Shown in pieces: positions 50,915 through 60,728 of a DNA stretch of 64,000 bases. The position numbers and the translations under genes are program-made. The notes below the pieces were generated by a model that saw only the letters and a list, made by a program, of their open reading frames with translations, was not told where the DNA came from and ran no database searches. Each line of letters begins with the position of its first letter. Within the stretch, counting starts at the first letter, position 1. Source of the stretch: Myxococcus terminator_A (GTDB lineage Bacteria > Myxococcota > Myxococcia > Myxococcales > Myxococcaceae); contig JBLZWL010000003.1 in the NCBI GenBank assembly GCA_049194865.1, forward strand, positions 62,001-126,000, in the 5' to 3' direction.

Positions 50915-52433
50915 GACTCGACTTTCGCTCTTTTGTGGCGAAGGGGCGAGCGCTGCGGTCTACGCGGCGCGCCCCTGGGGCAGCGTGGCGCGGGAGGCGG
51001 CGCGTAAGTTGGCGCGAAGTCGACGCGGCGAGTGCCAGCGGGCACGGGCCAGGGTAGCTTGAGCCAATCGCAGGACATCCGCGAAGCTGACAGTGGCCTT
51101 GGTGGTGTACCAGGGTCGCATAGGCAGCTTCAGTTGCTGCCAGCTGGCGGCCAGCTCCAGGTACCAGAGGACGAGCAGGGTGTAACTCAAGCCCGCGAAG
51201 GGAGCGGTGCGCAGCACGGCCAGGCGGCGGCGGGCACGCGAGTCGGCGAAGCCAAGCAGCTGTTTCAAGTCTCGGAAAAGCACTTCGATGCTCCACCGGA
51301 AGGCATACCTTTCCACCACTTGGAGGGCCGTGAGGGAGGCGTCGGTGCAGAAGAAGACGCGCAGGGGGCGGCTGCCGCCCGTCATCCGCACGACGACGAC
51401 CTTGAGCATCCGCTCACCGGCAGCACTCTTCCAGCGGGCCACCACCTCCTTGCAGTCCACCTGCTGCGACTGGCCGTAGAGAAAGGCCGTCAGCCGCTGC
51501 CAGGGGAGCGCGGCATCCCGGGCGAGGGCCTGGGGCTTGGGGACCGTCACGTCGCGTGTCAGCCACCGGCCCGTCTTCGGCGAGCGGCACCGGTGAGTGC
51601 GCGGGCGAGTCAGCACTGCGTCTGGGCGCATGGCGCCGACGAAGACGAGCCGTTGCGGCAACTGCTTGAGCACGGTGCTGCACGAGTAGGCCTCGTCTGC
51701 GGCAAGCTCCAGGGGAGCCGTGGGCAGCCAGCTGAGGACACGCTCCACCAGCTCTCGGCCCAGCTGCGTCTTCTTGCGGTGCGCAATGCCTTTCTTCTGG
51801 CACTCGGCCTGGGTGCGGTAGAGCCGAAAGAGGATGGGCAGCGCCCAGGGGCGCGAAGCGAAGGGCACCTGCACCAGCACCGCCAGCGTCACCCAGACGT
51901 GGCCGAAGCAGAAGACGTGCACACCTCGGGTGGAGTGCACCGCATCCAGGTGGCTGCCCAGCCCGAACACCTTCGGCCCTTTGTGGCTGCACAGGGTGTC
52001 GTCGAGCACCAGTCGCAGGGGCCCCAGGGCCGAAAGCTTCAGCAGCAGGAGTCGGCCCACTTCGTCCGCACTCCAGCGAGCCCGGGAGAAGAAGCGATGG
52101 AAGGCCGCGTGGTGCTGCACGCCCGAGACACCCGCGGCCACCAGCGCCTCGGTGACCGCGTGCGTGCCGCCACTGCACACCCAGCCGGCGAACAGCACCA
52201 GGAAGCGCAGGAACGAGGGCTCGGTGAAGGCGGGCCGAACCAGCTGCAAGACTCGCAACAGTGCATACAAATGGGAGGCGGCCATCGGGAGACCTCGAAG
52301 GTGCTGGTGGAGGCGTGTCTTGCCGGACACCTCTCTCAGCTGGCCTCGATGGCCGCTCTTCTCCTACTCTCAGCCCTTTCTACCCTCGCCCCCCTGCTTG
52401 GGCCTCCCGGCCCAAAAGGGCGAAAGTCGAGTC
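50915..52433 (-). mobile_element. Insertion sequence with 21-bp terminal inverted repeats, IS701/IS4-like
   Basis: The left end GACTCGACTTTCGCTCTTTTG is matched by the right end with one mismatch (CAAAAGGGCGAAAGTCGAGTC on the plus strand). The 1519-bp element carries one intact DDE transposase gene. The flanking 4-mers (GTCA and AGAG) are not a target duplication. It sits in the 3' intergenic gap of two convergent genes, 4 bp and 12 bp from their stop codons. Confidence 0.88.
50960..52285 (-). CDS. DDE transposase (DDE_5, IS701/IS4-like)
   Basis: This 441-aa transposase has the acidic residues in LVLDDTLCSHKG, LELAADEAYS and RWSIEVLFRDLKQ (the D, D, E triad of the IS4/IS701 type). It is full length with no frameshift, so the element is probably still active. 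ATG 52285 is preferred; an in-frame GTG lies 15 codons upstream. The basic C-terminal tail is typical of DNA-binding ends. Confidence 0.9.
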   Translation of the reverse strand: MAASHLYALLRVLQLVRPAFTEPSFLRFLVLFAGWVCSGGTHAVTEALVAAGVSGVQHHAAFHRFFSRARWSADEVGRLLLLKLSALGPLRLVLDDTLCSHKGPKVFGLGSHLDAVHSTRGVHVFCFGHVWVTLAVLVQVPFASRPWALPILFRLYRTQAECQKKGIAHRKKTQLGRELVERVLSWLPTAPLELAADEAYSCSTVLKQLPQRLVFVGAMRPDAVLTRPRTHRCRSPKTGRWLTRDVTVPKPQALARDAALPWQRLTAFLYGQSQQVDCKEVVARWKSAAGERMLKVVVVRMTGGSRPLRVFFCTDASLTALQVVERYAFRWSIEVLFRDLKQLLGFADSRARRRLAVLRTAPFAGLSYTLLVLWYLELAASWQQLKLPMRPWYTTKATVSFADVLRLAQATLARARWHSPRRLRANLRAASRATLPQGRAA

Positions 52434-52445
52434 AGAGCGCCGGGG

Positions 52446-54887
52446 TCATTGCGGCGAGGTGATGAGCTGTCCCTCTTCGCAGAACACGCCCACCTTGCCC
52501 TTCTCGACGAAGTGCTCGGCGTGGGTCGCGAAGCTCTTCACGGTCCGCTCCTTGCCGGCGAGCAGGATGCCCAGCTTGCCCCGCTGACGGCGGTCCTTCA
52601 CCACGGAGCAGTTGGTCCAGGTGAAGTCGCCGGTGTTGCGGACCATCACATCGTCTCCGCCGAACGGTCCGACGCCGCCCGCCATCCTCACGACTCCCTG
52701 GAGGCGCCTGGGCGGAGCAATCATCGGAGGAGCGGGCTGCGACGGTGCGACGGTGCCCGCTGGCCCGGCTGGGTCGGGTTCGTCGTCGGGGAATGACTCT
52801 AACTCGTTGCCGGAGCCCGGCAGCGCGATGAAGTACATGGACTTGGCGCTCTTGAGGTCCTTGGGCGCGATGACCTTCCTGACCTTCGCATCGAACTTCA
52901 CCCAGACCTTCGGCCCGTCCTTCCTCTCCACGATGGCGTACCCGAACAGCTCTCGCCGTCCGTCGATGCCCCTGGGGAAACCCACGACCCAAAGCTTGTC
53001 GTCCACCAGCAACCTCTTGACGGAGGGGCCGGCGACGAAGGGGCCGCCTCCATCACTCTTCAAGGGAAGCGCGTCCTTGATTGAGACGTAGGTGGGGCCC
53101 TTCTCGGGCGCGGGCTTGGGCGCCACGACGACGGGCTCGGGCTCGGGGACCGGCTTGGGGGGAGGAGGCTTCGGCGTGGACGGCTTGGGCTTGGGCAGCG
53201 GCTCCCGGGTCGCCACCCTCTCCGGCTCCGGCTTGGGCGCCGGCTTGTCGGGAGGAGGAGAGACCGGACGCGTGTCGGCGGTGGTCGGCGAAACAGGCTT
53301 CGTGTCCGGGTTGGGAGGCGGTGGCGGGCTCGTGGTGACGGAAGGCGGAGGGGTGGGGGCCTCCGGGCCGCCCTGCCCCTTGACGAAGTGGGCCGTCGTC
53401 ACCGCGGTGCCCACCATCAGCAGCAACACCGTGAGCGCGATGAGGAGCATCACCCCGGTCTTCTTCCGGGAGGACTCGGGCCGGGTGGCCACATCGCTCG
53501 CGGACTGGGAGACGGACACCGGAGCCACCGGCCCCGAGGAGGTCGCCTGCGCCACCGGTCCCGACTCCTCCCGCACCACGACCTTGGCGGGAGACGGAGC
53601 CACGGGGCCCGAGGACACGGCCATCGCCGCTCCACCCGCGACGGCTCCAACGCCAGGACGCAGCGTGGTGGCGTCATGGCCCATCGCATCGTCGGCGGAC
53701 GGAACATCCCGCCGGGCCATGCCGGGCACGCGCCGCTCGTTCGAAGGAGCAGGGGCGGGAGTCTCCGTCGGCGCGCGCATCATCGTCGGCTCGAAGCCCG
53801 ACGGCGCGGTGTTCTCCGGGGTGGCCTGCGGCCCGGTGCCGAACGCGCCCGTGCCCGTGCCGCCCGCCAGGACGGGCATCGGCGTGGGCGTGCGGTGGTG
53901 GCTGGCGGACGAAGACACCTTGGAGATGAGCTGTCGCTGCGCGGCGAAGGCCTCCGGGCACAGGGCGCGCACGAAGTGGCCCACTTCCTCGGCGCCCACG
54001 GCCGCGCCGGAGCGCACCATCTCCCCGTTGAGCGCCCGCGCCAGCTCGTCCGAGCGCGAGTAGCGTTCATCCGGCTTGGTGGCCAGCGCGCGCCGCACGA
54101 CGGCGTCCAGCGTCGCGTCCAAGTCCCCACGCAGCCCCGTCAGCGGCGGAATGGTGGGCTGCGACATGGCCGCCATCATCTCGCCCACCGTCCCGTGGGG
54201 GATGAGCGAGCGGCCGGCCAGCATCTCCCACAGCACCACGGCGCACGAGTAGATGTCGCTGCGGTGGTCCAGCGCCTCCGCGCGCACCTGCTCCGGCGAC
54301 ATGTAGCCCAGCTTCCCCATCACCGTGGCGGGCAGGGTGTACTTGCTGCGCGCCGCGGACTTGGCCAGGCCGAAGTCGATGACCTTGACCTCGCCCTCGT
54401 ACGACACCATGACGTTGTGGGGCGACACGTCGCGGTGGACGATGCCCAAGGGCGCGCCGTCCGGCCCCACCTTGCGGTGCGCGTAGCCCAGGCCCTCCGC
54501 CATGCGCTGGCCCAGGAACAGCGCCACCGGCACCGGCACCTGCGCGCCCTGCAGCCGCGCCTGCTCCAGCAGGTACGCCAGGTCCACGCCGGCCACGTAC
54601 TCCAGCGCCATGTAGTACGTCCCGTCCGCCTCCCCCATGTCGTACACCTGGGCGATGGACGAGTGGACCAGGTGCACCAGCACCTTGGCCTCGTGGTGGA
54701 AGCGGTCCAGGAACTGCCGGTCCTTCAGCAGCGCGGGGAGGATGGTCTTGACGATGCACGGCTTCTCGAAGCCGGCCGCGCCGCTGATTTTCGCCAGGAA
54801 CACCTCGCCCATGCCGCCCTGGCCCAGGGGGTGGACGAGCTCGTAGCGCCCGAGAAAACGGGAGGTCTCTGTAGGTTCGGTGCTCAT
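52446..54887 (-). CDS. Hanks-type Ser/Thr protein kinase, membrane-anchored
   Basis: This 813-aa kinase has a full catalytic domain in residues 15-290: glycine loop GQGGMGEV, VK in IVKTIL, catalytic loop HRDVSPHN, DFGLAKS and APE equivalent SPEQV. A Pro/Thr-rich region, one transmembrane helix (VMLLIALTVLLLMVGTAV, about residue 490) and a long Pro-rich extracytoplasmic linker follow. The last 190 residues form a novel-looking beta-rich domain (DKLWVVGFPRG, then CSVVKDRRQRGKLGIL). Myxobacteria encode many such kinases. GGGAGAAG precedes ATG 54887. The target is unknown. Confidence 0.9.
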   Translation of the reverse strand: MSTEPTETSRFLGRYELVHPLGQGGMGEVFLAKISGAAGFEKPCIVKTILPALLKDRQFLDRFHHEAKVLVHLVHSSIAQVYDMGEADGTYYMALEYVAGVDLAYLLEQARLQGAQVPVPVALFLGQRMAEGLGYAHRKVGPDGAPLGIVHRDVSPHNVMVSYEGEVKVIDFGLAKSAARSKYTLPATVMGKLGYMSPEQVRAEALDHRSDIYSCAVVLWEMLAGRSLIPHGTVGEMMAAMSQPTIPPLTGLRGDLDATLDAVVRRALATKPDERYSRSDELARALNGEMVRSGAAVGAEEVGHFVRALCPEAFAAQRQLISKVSSSASHHRTPTPMPVLAGGTGTGAFGTGPQATPENTAPSGFEPTMMRAPTETPAPAPSNERRVPGMARRDVPSADDAMGHDATTLRPGVGAVAGGAAMAVSSGPVAPSPAKVVVREESGPVAQATSSGPVAPVSVSQSASDVATRPESSRKKTGVMLLIALTVLLLMVGTAVTTAHFVKGQGGPEAPTPPPSVTTSPPPPPNPDTKPVSPTTADTRPVSPPPDKPAPKPEPERVATREPLPKPKPSTPKPPPPKPVPEPEPVVVAPKPAPEKGPTYVSIKDALPLKSDGGGPFVAGPSVKRLLVDDKLWVVGFPRGIDGRRELFGYAIVERKDGPKVWVKFDAKVRKVIAPKDLKSAKSMYFIALPGSGNELESFPDDEPDPAGPAGTVAPSQPAPPMIAPPRRLQGVVRMAGGVGPFGGDDVMVRNTGDFTWTNCSVVKDRRQRGKLGILLAGKERTVKSFATHAEHFVEKGKVGVFCEEGQLITSPQ

Positions 54888-55359
54888 GGCTTCTCCCGGC
54901 AGCGAAGCACCCGGACACACACGGAATCAAGCTGTCGAGGGCCCTTCTCGTATCTGTCAGACACCGTACGCCCCCGGAACACTCCGTCAACCGTCCTGGC
55001 CGGCGTGTCAGACCGGTGAGGCACAACGGTCCGTGAAATCGCCGCCCCCCAATACGTCCGAGGCCGGGCTTCGTTGACCGCCTCCGCGAAGCAGTCCCGG
55101 GCGCACCTCCGTCGAGGTGGGCGGAGGGCGGGGGTTTCGGGACAGCCGACCCCTGGACGGACCCGGGGCGAAAGCCAGTTTGAGACAAGCGGGCCACACA
55201 GGATGTGAACCCGCGCACCTCCCACCGCCGCGTGCCAGGGACGGCCGTTGCCGCTGGGAAGGGGGATGCACTTCGTGGGGACAGGTGGGGTCGCCCGGCT
55301 GGAAGCCCTTCAGCCAGGCACCGCGATGTCGCCCGGGTGGTGACGGAAGGATGTGACTC
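54888..55359. other. Divergent intergenic region, kinase/subtilase
   Basis: This 472-bp region separates the divergent kinase and subtilase genes and should hold both promoters. No gene, clear palindrome or hairpin stands out. Confidence 0.4.
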
Positions 55360-57096
55360 ATGAAGCGCTGGGGAGTCATCGGGCTCTTGGCCCTGTCGGC
55401 CTGCATGCCGGACGAGTCCTCCGACAGGGATGCCCAGCAGGACATCTGCCCCGGCATCACCGCGGGCGTGCTGCCAGGGCAGCCCCACGGGAAGCTCTCG
55501 GACCGGGCGGCGACGGAGGGTGACGGGCGCGAGCCGGTCATCATCCGCTACCGACAGCAGGGCGCTGTGACAGCGGCCCGGGTGCGGCAGCTCGGCGGAC
55601 AGGTGACGGCGACCTTCAAGAACGTGCCGGCCGTGGCCGCGCGCGTGACGCCCGAGGAGCGGCGGGAGCTGGCGGTGGATCCGCTGGTGGAGAGCATCGA
55701 GCCGGATGGAGAGCTGCGCTCGCTGGGGCCCTCGGTGCCGTCGGCGCTGGCGCTGGCGGGAGTCCTCGCGGGCACGAGCGCCACCGCGGAGTACACCGCG
55801 GAGCTGCGCCGGGTGCAGGCGCCCGAGGTCTGGGACCGCGACTCCGACGGCGTGCTGGACCCGGGCGCGGTGACGGGCCAGGGCGTGAAGGTGTGCATCA
55901 TCGACAGCGGCCTGGACCTGGACCACCCGGAGCTGCGGGACGCGGTGGTGGCGGCCCAGGACTTCCTGGATGGGGACACGACGCCCAGCGACAGCCTGGA
56001 GGGGCAGTGGGGCTCCGGCCACGGCACGCACGTGGCGGGCATCGTCGCCGCGCGGCCGGGCATGGGAGGCCGGGGCGGGCCGGTGCTGGGCGAGCGCGGG
56101 TTGATGGGCGTGGCGCCCGGAGCACAGCTCATCATCGCCCGGGTGCTGGACCTGGAAGGCCGCACCCACATGAGCCTGGTGATGAAGGCGCTGGAGTACT
56201 GCCTGAGCGAGGGCGCGAAGGTGGCGTCACTGTCGCTGGGAGGCAGCCTGCCCACGCTCACCACGCAGGAGGCGTTCAAGGCGGCGCTGGACGGCGGGAT
56301 GCTGGTGGTGGCGGCGGCGGGCAACGAGTCGCAGAACCTGGTGTCCTATCCGGGCTCGGACCCGTCCGTGCTCGCGGTGGGCGCGCTGGACAACCAGGAC
56401 CGGCGCGCGGTGTTCTCCTCGTACGGAGAGGGCCTGGCGCTGATGGCCCCCGGCGTGGACGTGCTGTCCACCTTCCCGCAGGGGCGGGGCTCGTTCGCGG
56501 CGCTGGAGGTGGGGAGCACCCGGCCGATGTCGCGCTCGCTGTTGTACGCGCCCACCGGGGACACCTGGGGCTCGCTGGTGGACTGCGGCGACGGCAAGGG
56601 GCTGGACTCGTGCGGCAAGGACGGCACCTGCCACGGCTTCGTCGCGTACGTGCACCCGAGCCCCTACGTGCGGCCCGACAAGGCCATCGTCAACGTGATG
56701 ATGCAGGGCGCGCGCGCGGTCATCTTCGCCAGCGAGCTGATGGAGGGCGGCGCGGAGATTCTCTCGGTGCCGCAGCGCGGACACTGGGTGCCCTCCGTCA
56801 CCATCACCCAGGCGGCCAGCACGTTGATGGAGCGACAGCTCGGCGCCACCGCGAAGCTCAGCCTGCGTCCGGCGGACTACGCGTACATGTCCGGCACCTC
56901 CATGGCCACGCCGTATGTCAGCGGCGTCGCCGCGCTCTTGTTCAGCGCGCGCCCCACCGCCACGCCCGCCGAGGTGAAGGCGGCGCTCCTGAGCAGCGCG
57001 AAGGACCTGGGCCCCGGCGGCTTCGACGAGCAGTACGGCCACGGGCTGGTGCAGGCCCGGAGGGCGCTGGAGGCCCTCATCGGTCCCCTGCCCTGA
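55360..57096 (+). CDS. Lipoprotein subtilisin-like (S8) serine protease
   Basis: This 578-aa protease has a signal peptide with lipobox LSAC (Cys15). An inhibitor-I9-like prodomain spans about residues 60-120 (EPVIIRYRQQGAVTAARVRQLGG). The S8 catalytic triad is Asp182 (IIDSGLD), His221 (GHGTHVAG) and Ser514 (SGTSMATP), with oxyanion Asn in AAAGNES. A long insertion (residues about 390-490) between the Asn and Ser motifs looks like a protease-associated (PA) domain (GARAVIFASELM). It is probably outer-membrane anchored and used in extracellular protein digestion. Confidence 0.93.
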   Translation: MKRWGVIGLLALSACMPDESSDRDAQQDICPGITAGVLPGQPHGKLSDRAATEGDGREPVIIRYRQQGAVTAARVRQLGGQVTATFKNVPAVAARVTPEERRELAVDPLVESIEPDGELRSLGPSVPSALALAGVLAGTSATAEYTAELRRVQAPEVWDRDSDGVLDPGAVTGQGVKVCIIDSGLDLDHPELRDAVVAAQDFLDGDTTPSDSLEGQWGSGHGTHVAGIVAARPGMGGRGGPVLGERGLMGVAPGAQLIIARVLDLEGRTHMSLVMKALEYCLSEGAKVASLSLGGSLPTLTTQEAFKAALDGGMLVVAAAGNESQNLVSYPGSDPSVLAVGALDNQDRRAVFSSYGEGLALMAPGVDVLSTFPQGRGSFAALEVGSTRPMSRSLLYAPTGDTWGSLVDCGDGKGLDSCGKDGTCHGFVAYVHPSPYVRPDKAIVNVMMQGARAVIFASELMEGGAEILSVPQRGHWVPSVTITQAASTLMERQLGATAKLSLRPADYAYMSGTSMATPYVSGVAALLFSARPTATPAEVKAALLSSAKDLGPGGFDEQYGHGLVQARRALEALIGPLP

Positions 57097-57252
57097 CGCT
57101 CGCCCCACCCTCCGGGGTGGGAAGGCCAGCGGGCCGACGTGTCCTCCGGCCCGCCGTGGAGAGGACGGGCGGAGGGCATGGCCCCCGGGAACATTGCCGG
57201 GATGGGGCGTGAACTCCACGTTGCCTATCGGACGCTCGGAAAGGAGTCCGAC

Positions 57253-57945
57253 ATGAAGGCATTCGTGCGTATCGCGGGATGTGTGGCGGCGCTGTGGGGA
57301 TGCGCCGTGGGAGCCCAGGAGGACTACCGGCCCAGCGCGGAGCGGGCCCCAGGCAACCTGGAGCCGGTGCAGGTCGACGAGCCCAGGAAGAAGTCCTCGT
57401 CGAAGCGCGCCGACACCGGCCTGTACGCGCAGCTGGGAGGCGGCGCGGAGGGCTACACCGGACAGCTGGCACCCCGGCTCGAGGCGGGCTTCACGTACGG
57501 CGCCGCCGTGGGCTACCGGCCCATGGACTTCCTGGCGGTGGAGCTGGGCTACAACGGCAGCCTCAACAACGTGGACGTCGACGGGGACGGCCGGGCGGGC
57601 GGCCTGGGCGAAGGCCCGGACGTGGCCCGCAACGGGGGCCAGGCGCTCGTCATCGGCAACTTCACCGACACGCGGCTGCAGCCCTACGCGGTGACGGGCC
57701 TGGGCATCGACGACTACAACATCCGCCACGACGCGGCGGGGCGCGTGTTCGGCTTCAAGGACGACACCAGCGGCTATGTGCCGGCGGGCCTGGGCCTGCG
57801 CTACCAGATAGGCAAGCTCATCACCGCCGACGCGCGCGTCAGCTACAACTTCCTCTTCGACCAGGACTTCGCGCCCACGTCCGCGACGCCCAACGCCCTG
57901 GACGGCCGCTACATGGGGATGCTCCAGCTGGGCGGCACCTACTAG
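57253..57945 (+). CDS. Outer-membrane beta-barrel protein
   Basis: This 230-aa protein has a signal peptide (MKAFVRIAGCVAALWGCAVGA) and then alternating amphipathic strands (LYAQLGGGAEGYTG, FTYGAAVGYRPMDFLAVELGYNG) characteristic of an eight-stranded OmpA/OmpW-like barrel. It ends ...LQLGGTY with a C-terminal aromatic residue. AAGGAG lies just upstream of ATG 57253. A strong hairpin follows. Function is unknown. Confidence 0.8.
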   Translation: MKAFVRIAGCVAALWGCAVGAQEDYRPSAERAPGNLEPVQVDEPRKKSSSKRADTGLYAQLGGGAEGYTGQLAPRLEAGFTYGAAVGYRPMDFLAVELGYNGSLNNVDVDGDGRAGGLGEGPDVARNGGQALVIGNFTDTRLQPYAVTGLGIDDYNIRHDAAGRVFGFKDDTSGYVPAGLGLRYQIGKLITADARVSYNFLFDQDFAPTSATPNALDGRYMGMLQLGGTY

Positions 57946-57963
57946 AAGCCCGTACGACGTGAA

Positions 57964-58000
57964 GAGGCGTCCGGACCCGATGCGGCGGTCCGGACGCCTC
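57964..58000. terminator. Convergent hairpin terminator
   Basis: Perfect 14-bp arms (GAGGCGTCCGGACC and GGTCCGGACGCCTC), 9-nt loop, between the convergent barrel and DUF2267 genes. Probably serves both strands. No T-tract. Confidence 0.6.
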
Positions 58001-58038
58001 GTGCTTCCCGGGTCCTGGCGATGGCAACAGGCCCTGCC

Positions 58039-58497
58039 TCAGGAGGGCCGGTCGATGCCCAGGCGCGACGCGGACCACGTGCCCTGGAGCCAGCGGGGCA
58101 GCTGGCTCTCGATTTTGTCCGCCTCCTGCTCCGTCACCTGCTCGCGCAGCGCCGCGAAGACGCCGTGCAGCACCAGCCGGACGTTCTCCGGTTCGGCGTT
58201 CAGGTGGTTGGCCACCTGGAGGTAGAAGTCGTCACGGTCCACCTTCCCGCGCGTGCCGTCCGGATGGCGAGGGCACGCATCCACGAGCCCTCTCAAGTCC
58301 TCGGGGAGCTGCTCGCGCAACTGCCGCATCAGCCCGTCGGACAAGAGCTCCGCCAACCCACAGAACACCGCCTCCGCCGCCTGCTCCGCCACGAAGTCCG
58401 GAAGCTGCGCGGATACCGCGTCCATGAAGGACTTCCGGTCCGTGCCCACCCCCAGCCCCGACCACGACTGCGTCGCTTCCTGTTTCTGAATCGACAT
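58039..58497 (-). CDS. DUF2267-domain protein
   Basis: This 152-aa helical protein matches DUF2267, seen twice in weak form: AVSAQLPDFVAEQAAEAVFCGLAELLSDGLMRQLREQLPEDLRGLV followed by DDFYLQVANHLNAEPENVRLVLHGVFAALREQVTEQEADKIESQLPRWL. Such proteins are soluble and often stress-linked, with no known reaction. GAGGAGA lies 6 nt before ATG 58497. Confidence 0.8.
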   Translation of the reverse strand: MSIQKQEATQSWSGLGVGTDRKSFMDAVSAQLPDFVAEQAAEAVFCGLAELLSDGLMRQLREQLPEDLRGLVDACPRHPDGTRGKVDRDDFYLQVANHLNAEPENVRLVLHGVFAALREQVTEQEADKIESQLPRWLQGTWSASRLGIDRPS

Positions 58498-58908
58498 GCG
58501 CGTCTCCTCTCGCGCCTTCACCGTGGGGGCGCGCCGGGTGTCCGGCAGCAGGCAACAGTCCTGCTTCCCGGCCGCATGCTTCGCGCAAGAGCTTGCACCT
58601 CCGCATTCCCAAACATGGGATTCCCGTTCGCTCCTGGGACGTCCAACCCACCCTGCGCAGCGCGGCATGTCTGGCTTTGATTCGACCGATGAACTGGACT
58701 CATGGCGGACCACTCCACGTCGTGGTTCCCGGCTACGCGGCGTCCGGAACCACACGGAACTTCAGGAGATTTGCAGAAAACCCGGCACATCGCGTGCGAG
58801 AGGAATGGGTGGAATGAAATCCCATCGCAATTGTACTGAGCGCGCGACGTAGGTCGCTTGCGCGGCAGACGAGCCGCCTTCTCTTTCCCCCATGAAGTGA
58901 GGATTTTC
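58498..58908. other. Divergent intergenic region, DUF2267/lipoprotein
   Basis: No gene is supported. The part at about 58760-58850 is more AT-rich than its surroundings and probably contains the promoter of the lipoprotein gene. No specific boxes can be assigned. Confidence 0.4.
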
Positions 58909-59322
58909 ATGTATCGCATCGCCGTTGCCGCCCTGATTCTTGCCGCCACTGGTTGCGCCACCACGGGAGGCGCCGGGGGCAGCCAGGGCAACGCCACCGT
59001 CGCCGGTGTCATCAAGTTGCCGGAGAGCGGACTCGCGCAGGCGGGCAACCCGTGTGACCAGCTCCGCGTCGTGGTCGCTCACGCCGCCAGGCCGTCGGAC
59101 GCCCTGGGCAAGGCCATGGTGAAGTCCAGCCGCGGCAACCGCTGCTCGTTCACCATCTCCGGCGTGCCCAGCAACACCGACCTGCAGATCAGCGCGGCGC
59201 CCGAGTCCGGCCTGAAGTGCGACAACGGGTCCGCGCCCACCATCACCCCGGAGCCGTCCACCATCAAGATGGTGAACTACGGCACCGGAACGAAGGACTT
59301 CACGGTGAGCTGCGGCGCCTGA
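58909..59322 (+). CDS. Small lipoprotein, 137 aa
   Basis: The signal peptide ends AATGC (Cys16), followed by a Gly/Thr-rich linker. The mature part is one small beta-sandwich-like domain with three further Cys (PCDQLRVVVAH, NRCSFTISGVPS, VSCGA), probably disulfide-linked. GTGAGG lies about 8 nt before the ATG. No family is known to me. Confidence 0.75.
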   Translation: MYRIAVAALILAATGCATTGGAGGSQGNATVAGVIKLPESGLAQAGNPCDQLRVVVAHAARPSDALGKAMVKSSRGNRCSFTISGVPSNTDLQISAAPESGLKCDNGSAPTITPEPSTIKMVNYGTGTKDFTVSCGA

Positions 59323-59509
59323 AGTCGGTTTCACGTCTGGAACCCTCTGCTCATGTCGGAGCGGAGGGGCCAGGCAGCCCTCGGGACGTCCAGGAATTCC
59401 GGATTGCTTCGCGAGCAGAGGGGCGCGAAGCTTCCGGAAGACCGCCCGCGAGGCGGCACGAGGTACCGGAGTGGACCGGGCCGCGAAGCCTGCGAAGAAG
59501 GACGACCCG

Positions 59510-60673
59510 GTGAAGATTCCAAGCAGTTGGCGCGCCGCCACGCTTGCCCTGAGCCTGGGCGGGCTGGGGTTGGCGTGTGAGTCGGAAGAGCCGTTCCCCA
59601 CGCTCGACGAGTTGGACCAGCTTCGCAGCCTGCACTCGCTGTCGAGCAACCCGCGCCTGGACGCCACCAACAAGGTGGACGGCATGCGGGTGGCGCAGGA
59701 GCTGGGACACGACTTGTTCCGGGACACGGGCCTGTCCCGCTGCGGCACGGTGTCCTGCGACAGCTGTCACTCGGGGGATGGACGCACCGTGGACACCGCG
59801 ACGGCGGAGGGCTGTGGCGGACAGCGCACGGAGCGCAACCCGCCCACGGTGCTGAACGTGCGGCACAACCGCTGGTTCATGTGGGATGGGCGGGCGGACT
59901 CGCTCTGGTCTCAGGCGATTCTGCCGCTGACGAATCCGGTGGAGATGGACTCGGACGCGGAGGTGGTGCGAGCGAGGCTCCAGGAGGAGGCGTCGTACCG
60001 GACGCGCTACCAGACGCTCTTCGGCGTGGAGCCCTCGAGCGTGGCCGCGCCGGTGCTGATGGCCAACGTGGGCAAGCTGATGGCGGCGTACGAGCGGGTG
60101 CTGATGCAGGTGGACGCGCCCTTCGACGCGGACGTGAAGCGCTTCATCGCCGCGGCGGAGGCCGGCACGGCGGAGAGCGACCCGGCGTTCCTGGGGCTGA
60201 AGACCTTCGTGCGAAAGGGGCAGTGCGTCGTCTGCCACAAGGGGCCCTCGCTGACGGACGAGCTGTTCCACAACGTGGGCCTGGAGGACCGGGGGCCTGG
60301 CGCGGGGGGACAGTGGGCGGTGCTTCCCCAGTTGCTGGACTGGGAGTTCAACGCGGCGGGCAGGCACAGCGACGACCGGAACGGCGCGGACGCGCTGCGG
60401 CTGCGCACGCTGCGCACGCAGGCGAAGCAGGAGGAGCTGGAGGGCGCGTTCCGCACGCCGTCGCTGCGCAACGTGGCGCTGACGGCGCCGTACATGCACA
60501 CGGGCGCGCAGGCCACGCTGGAGGAGGTCGTCGACTTCTACAACGACGGCGGCAACCCGGATGGCACCTTCACCGGCAAGCGCACCGTCACCATCGTCCC
60601 GCTGGAGCTGACGGACGCGGAGAAGCGCGCGCTGGTGGAGCTCTTGAAGTCGCTGACCGGCACGCCGCGCTGA
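59510..60673 (+). CDS. Di-heme cytochrome c peroxidase-like lipoprotein
   Basis: This 387-aa protein has a signal peptide ending GLAC (lipobox-like). It has two heme-binding CxxCH motifs at Cys83 (CDSCH) and Cys239 (CVVCH), matching the di-heme peroxidase (CcpA/MauG) family. Other landmarks are NPPTVLNVRHNRWFMWDGRADSLW and FRTPSLRNVALTAPYMHTG. It would reduce hydrogen peroxide in the periplasm or act on proteins as MauG-type enzymes do. GTG 59510 is preferred because AAGGA lies 8 nt upstream and the signal peptide begins there. Confidence 0.9.
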   Translation: MKIPSSWRAATLALSLGGLGLACESEEPFPTLDELDQLRSLHSLSSNPRLDATNKVDGMRVAQELGHDLFRDTGLSRCGTVSCDSCHSGDGRTVDTATAEGCGGQRTERNPPTVLNVRHNRWFMWDGRADSLWSQAILPLTNPVEMDSDAEVVRARLQEEASYRTRYQTLFGVEPSSVAAPVLMANVGKLMAAYERVLMQVDAPFDADVKRFIAAAEAGTAESDPAFLGLKTFVRKGQCVVCHKGPSLTDELFHNVGLEDRGPGAGGQWAVLPQLLDWEFNAAGRHSDDRNGADALRLRTLRTQAKQEELEGAFRTPSLRNVALTAPYMHTGAQATLEEVVDFYNDGGNPDGTFTGKRTVTIVPLELTDAEKRALVELLKSLTGTPR

Positions 60674-60685
60674 GGCACCCACGCC

Positions 60686-60715
60686 GGGCTCCCGCGTCCT
60701 TCCGGGCGGGAGCCC
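60686..60715. terminator. Convergent hairpin terminator
   Basis: Perfect 10-bp arms (GGGCTCCCGC and GCGGGAGCCC), 10-nt loop, between the convergent peroxidase and M24 peptidase genes. No T-tract. Confidence 0.55.
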
Positions 60716-60728
60716 CGTGAGCCACGAC

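Noticed and set aside
50911..52437. Target-site duplication of the IS
   Set aside because: The flanking sequences GTCA and AGAG do not match in any register I tried.
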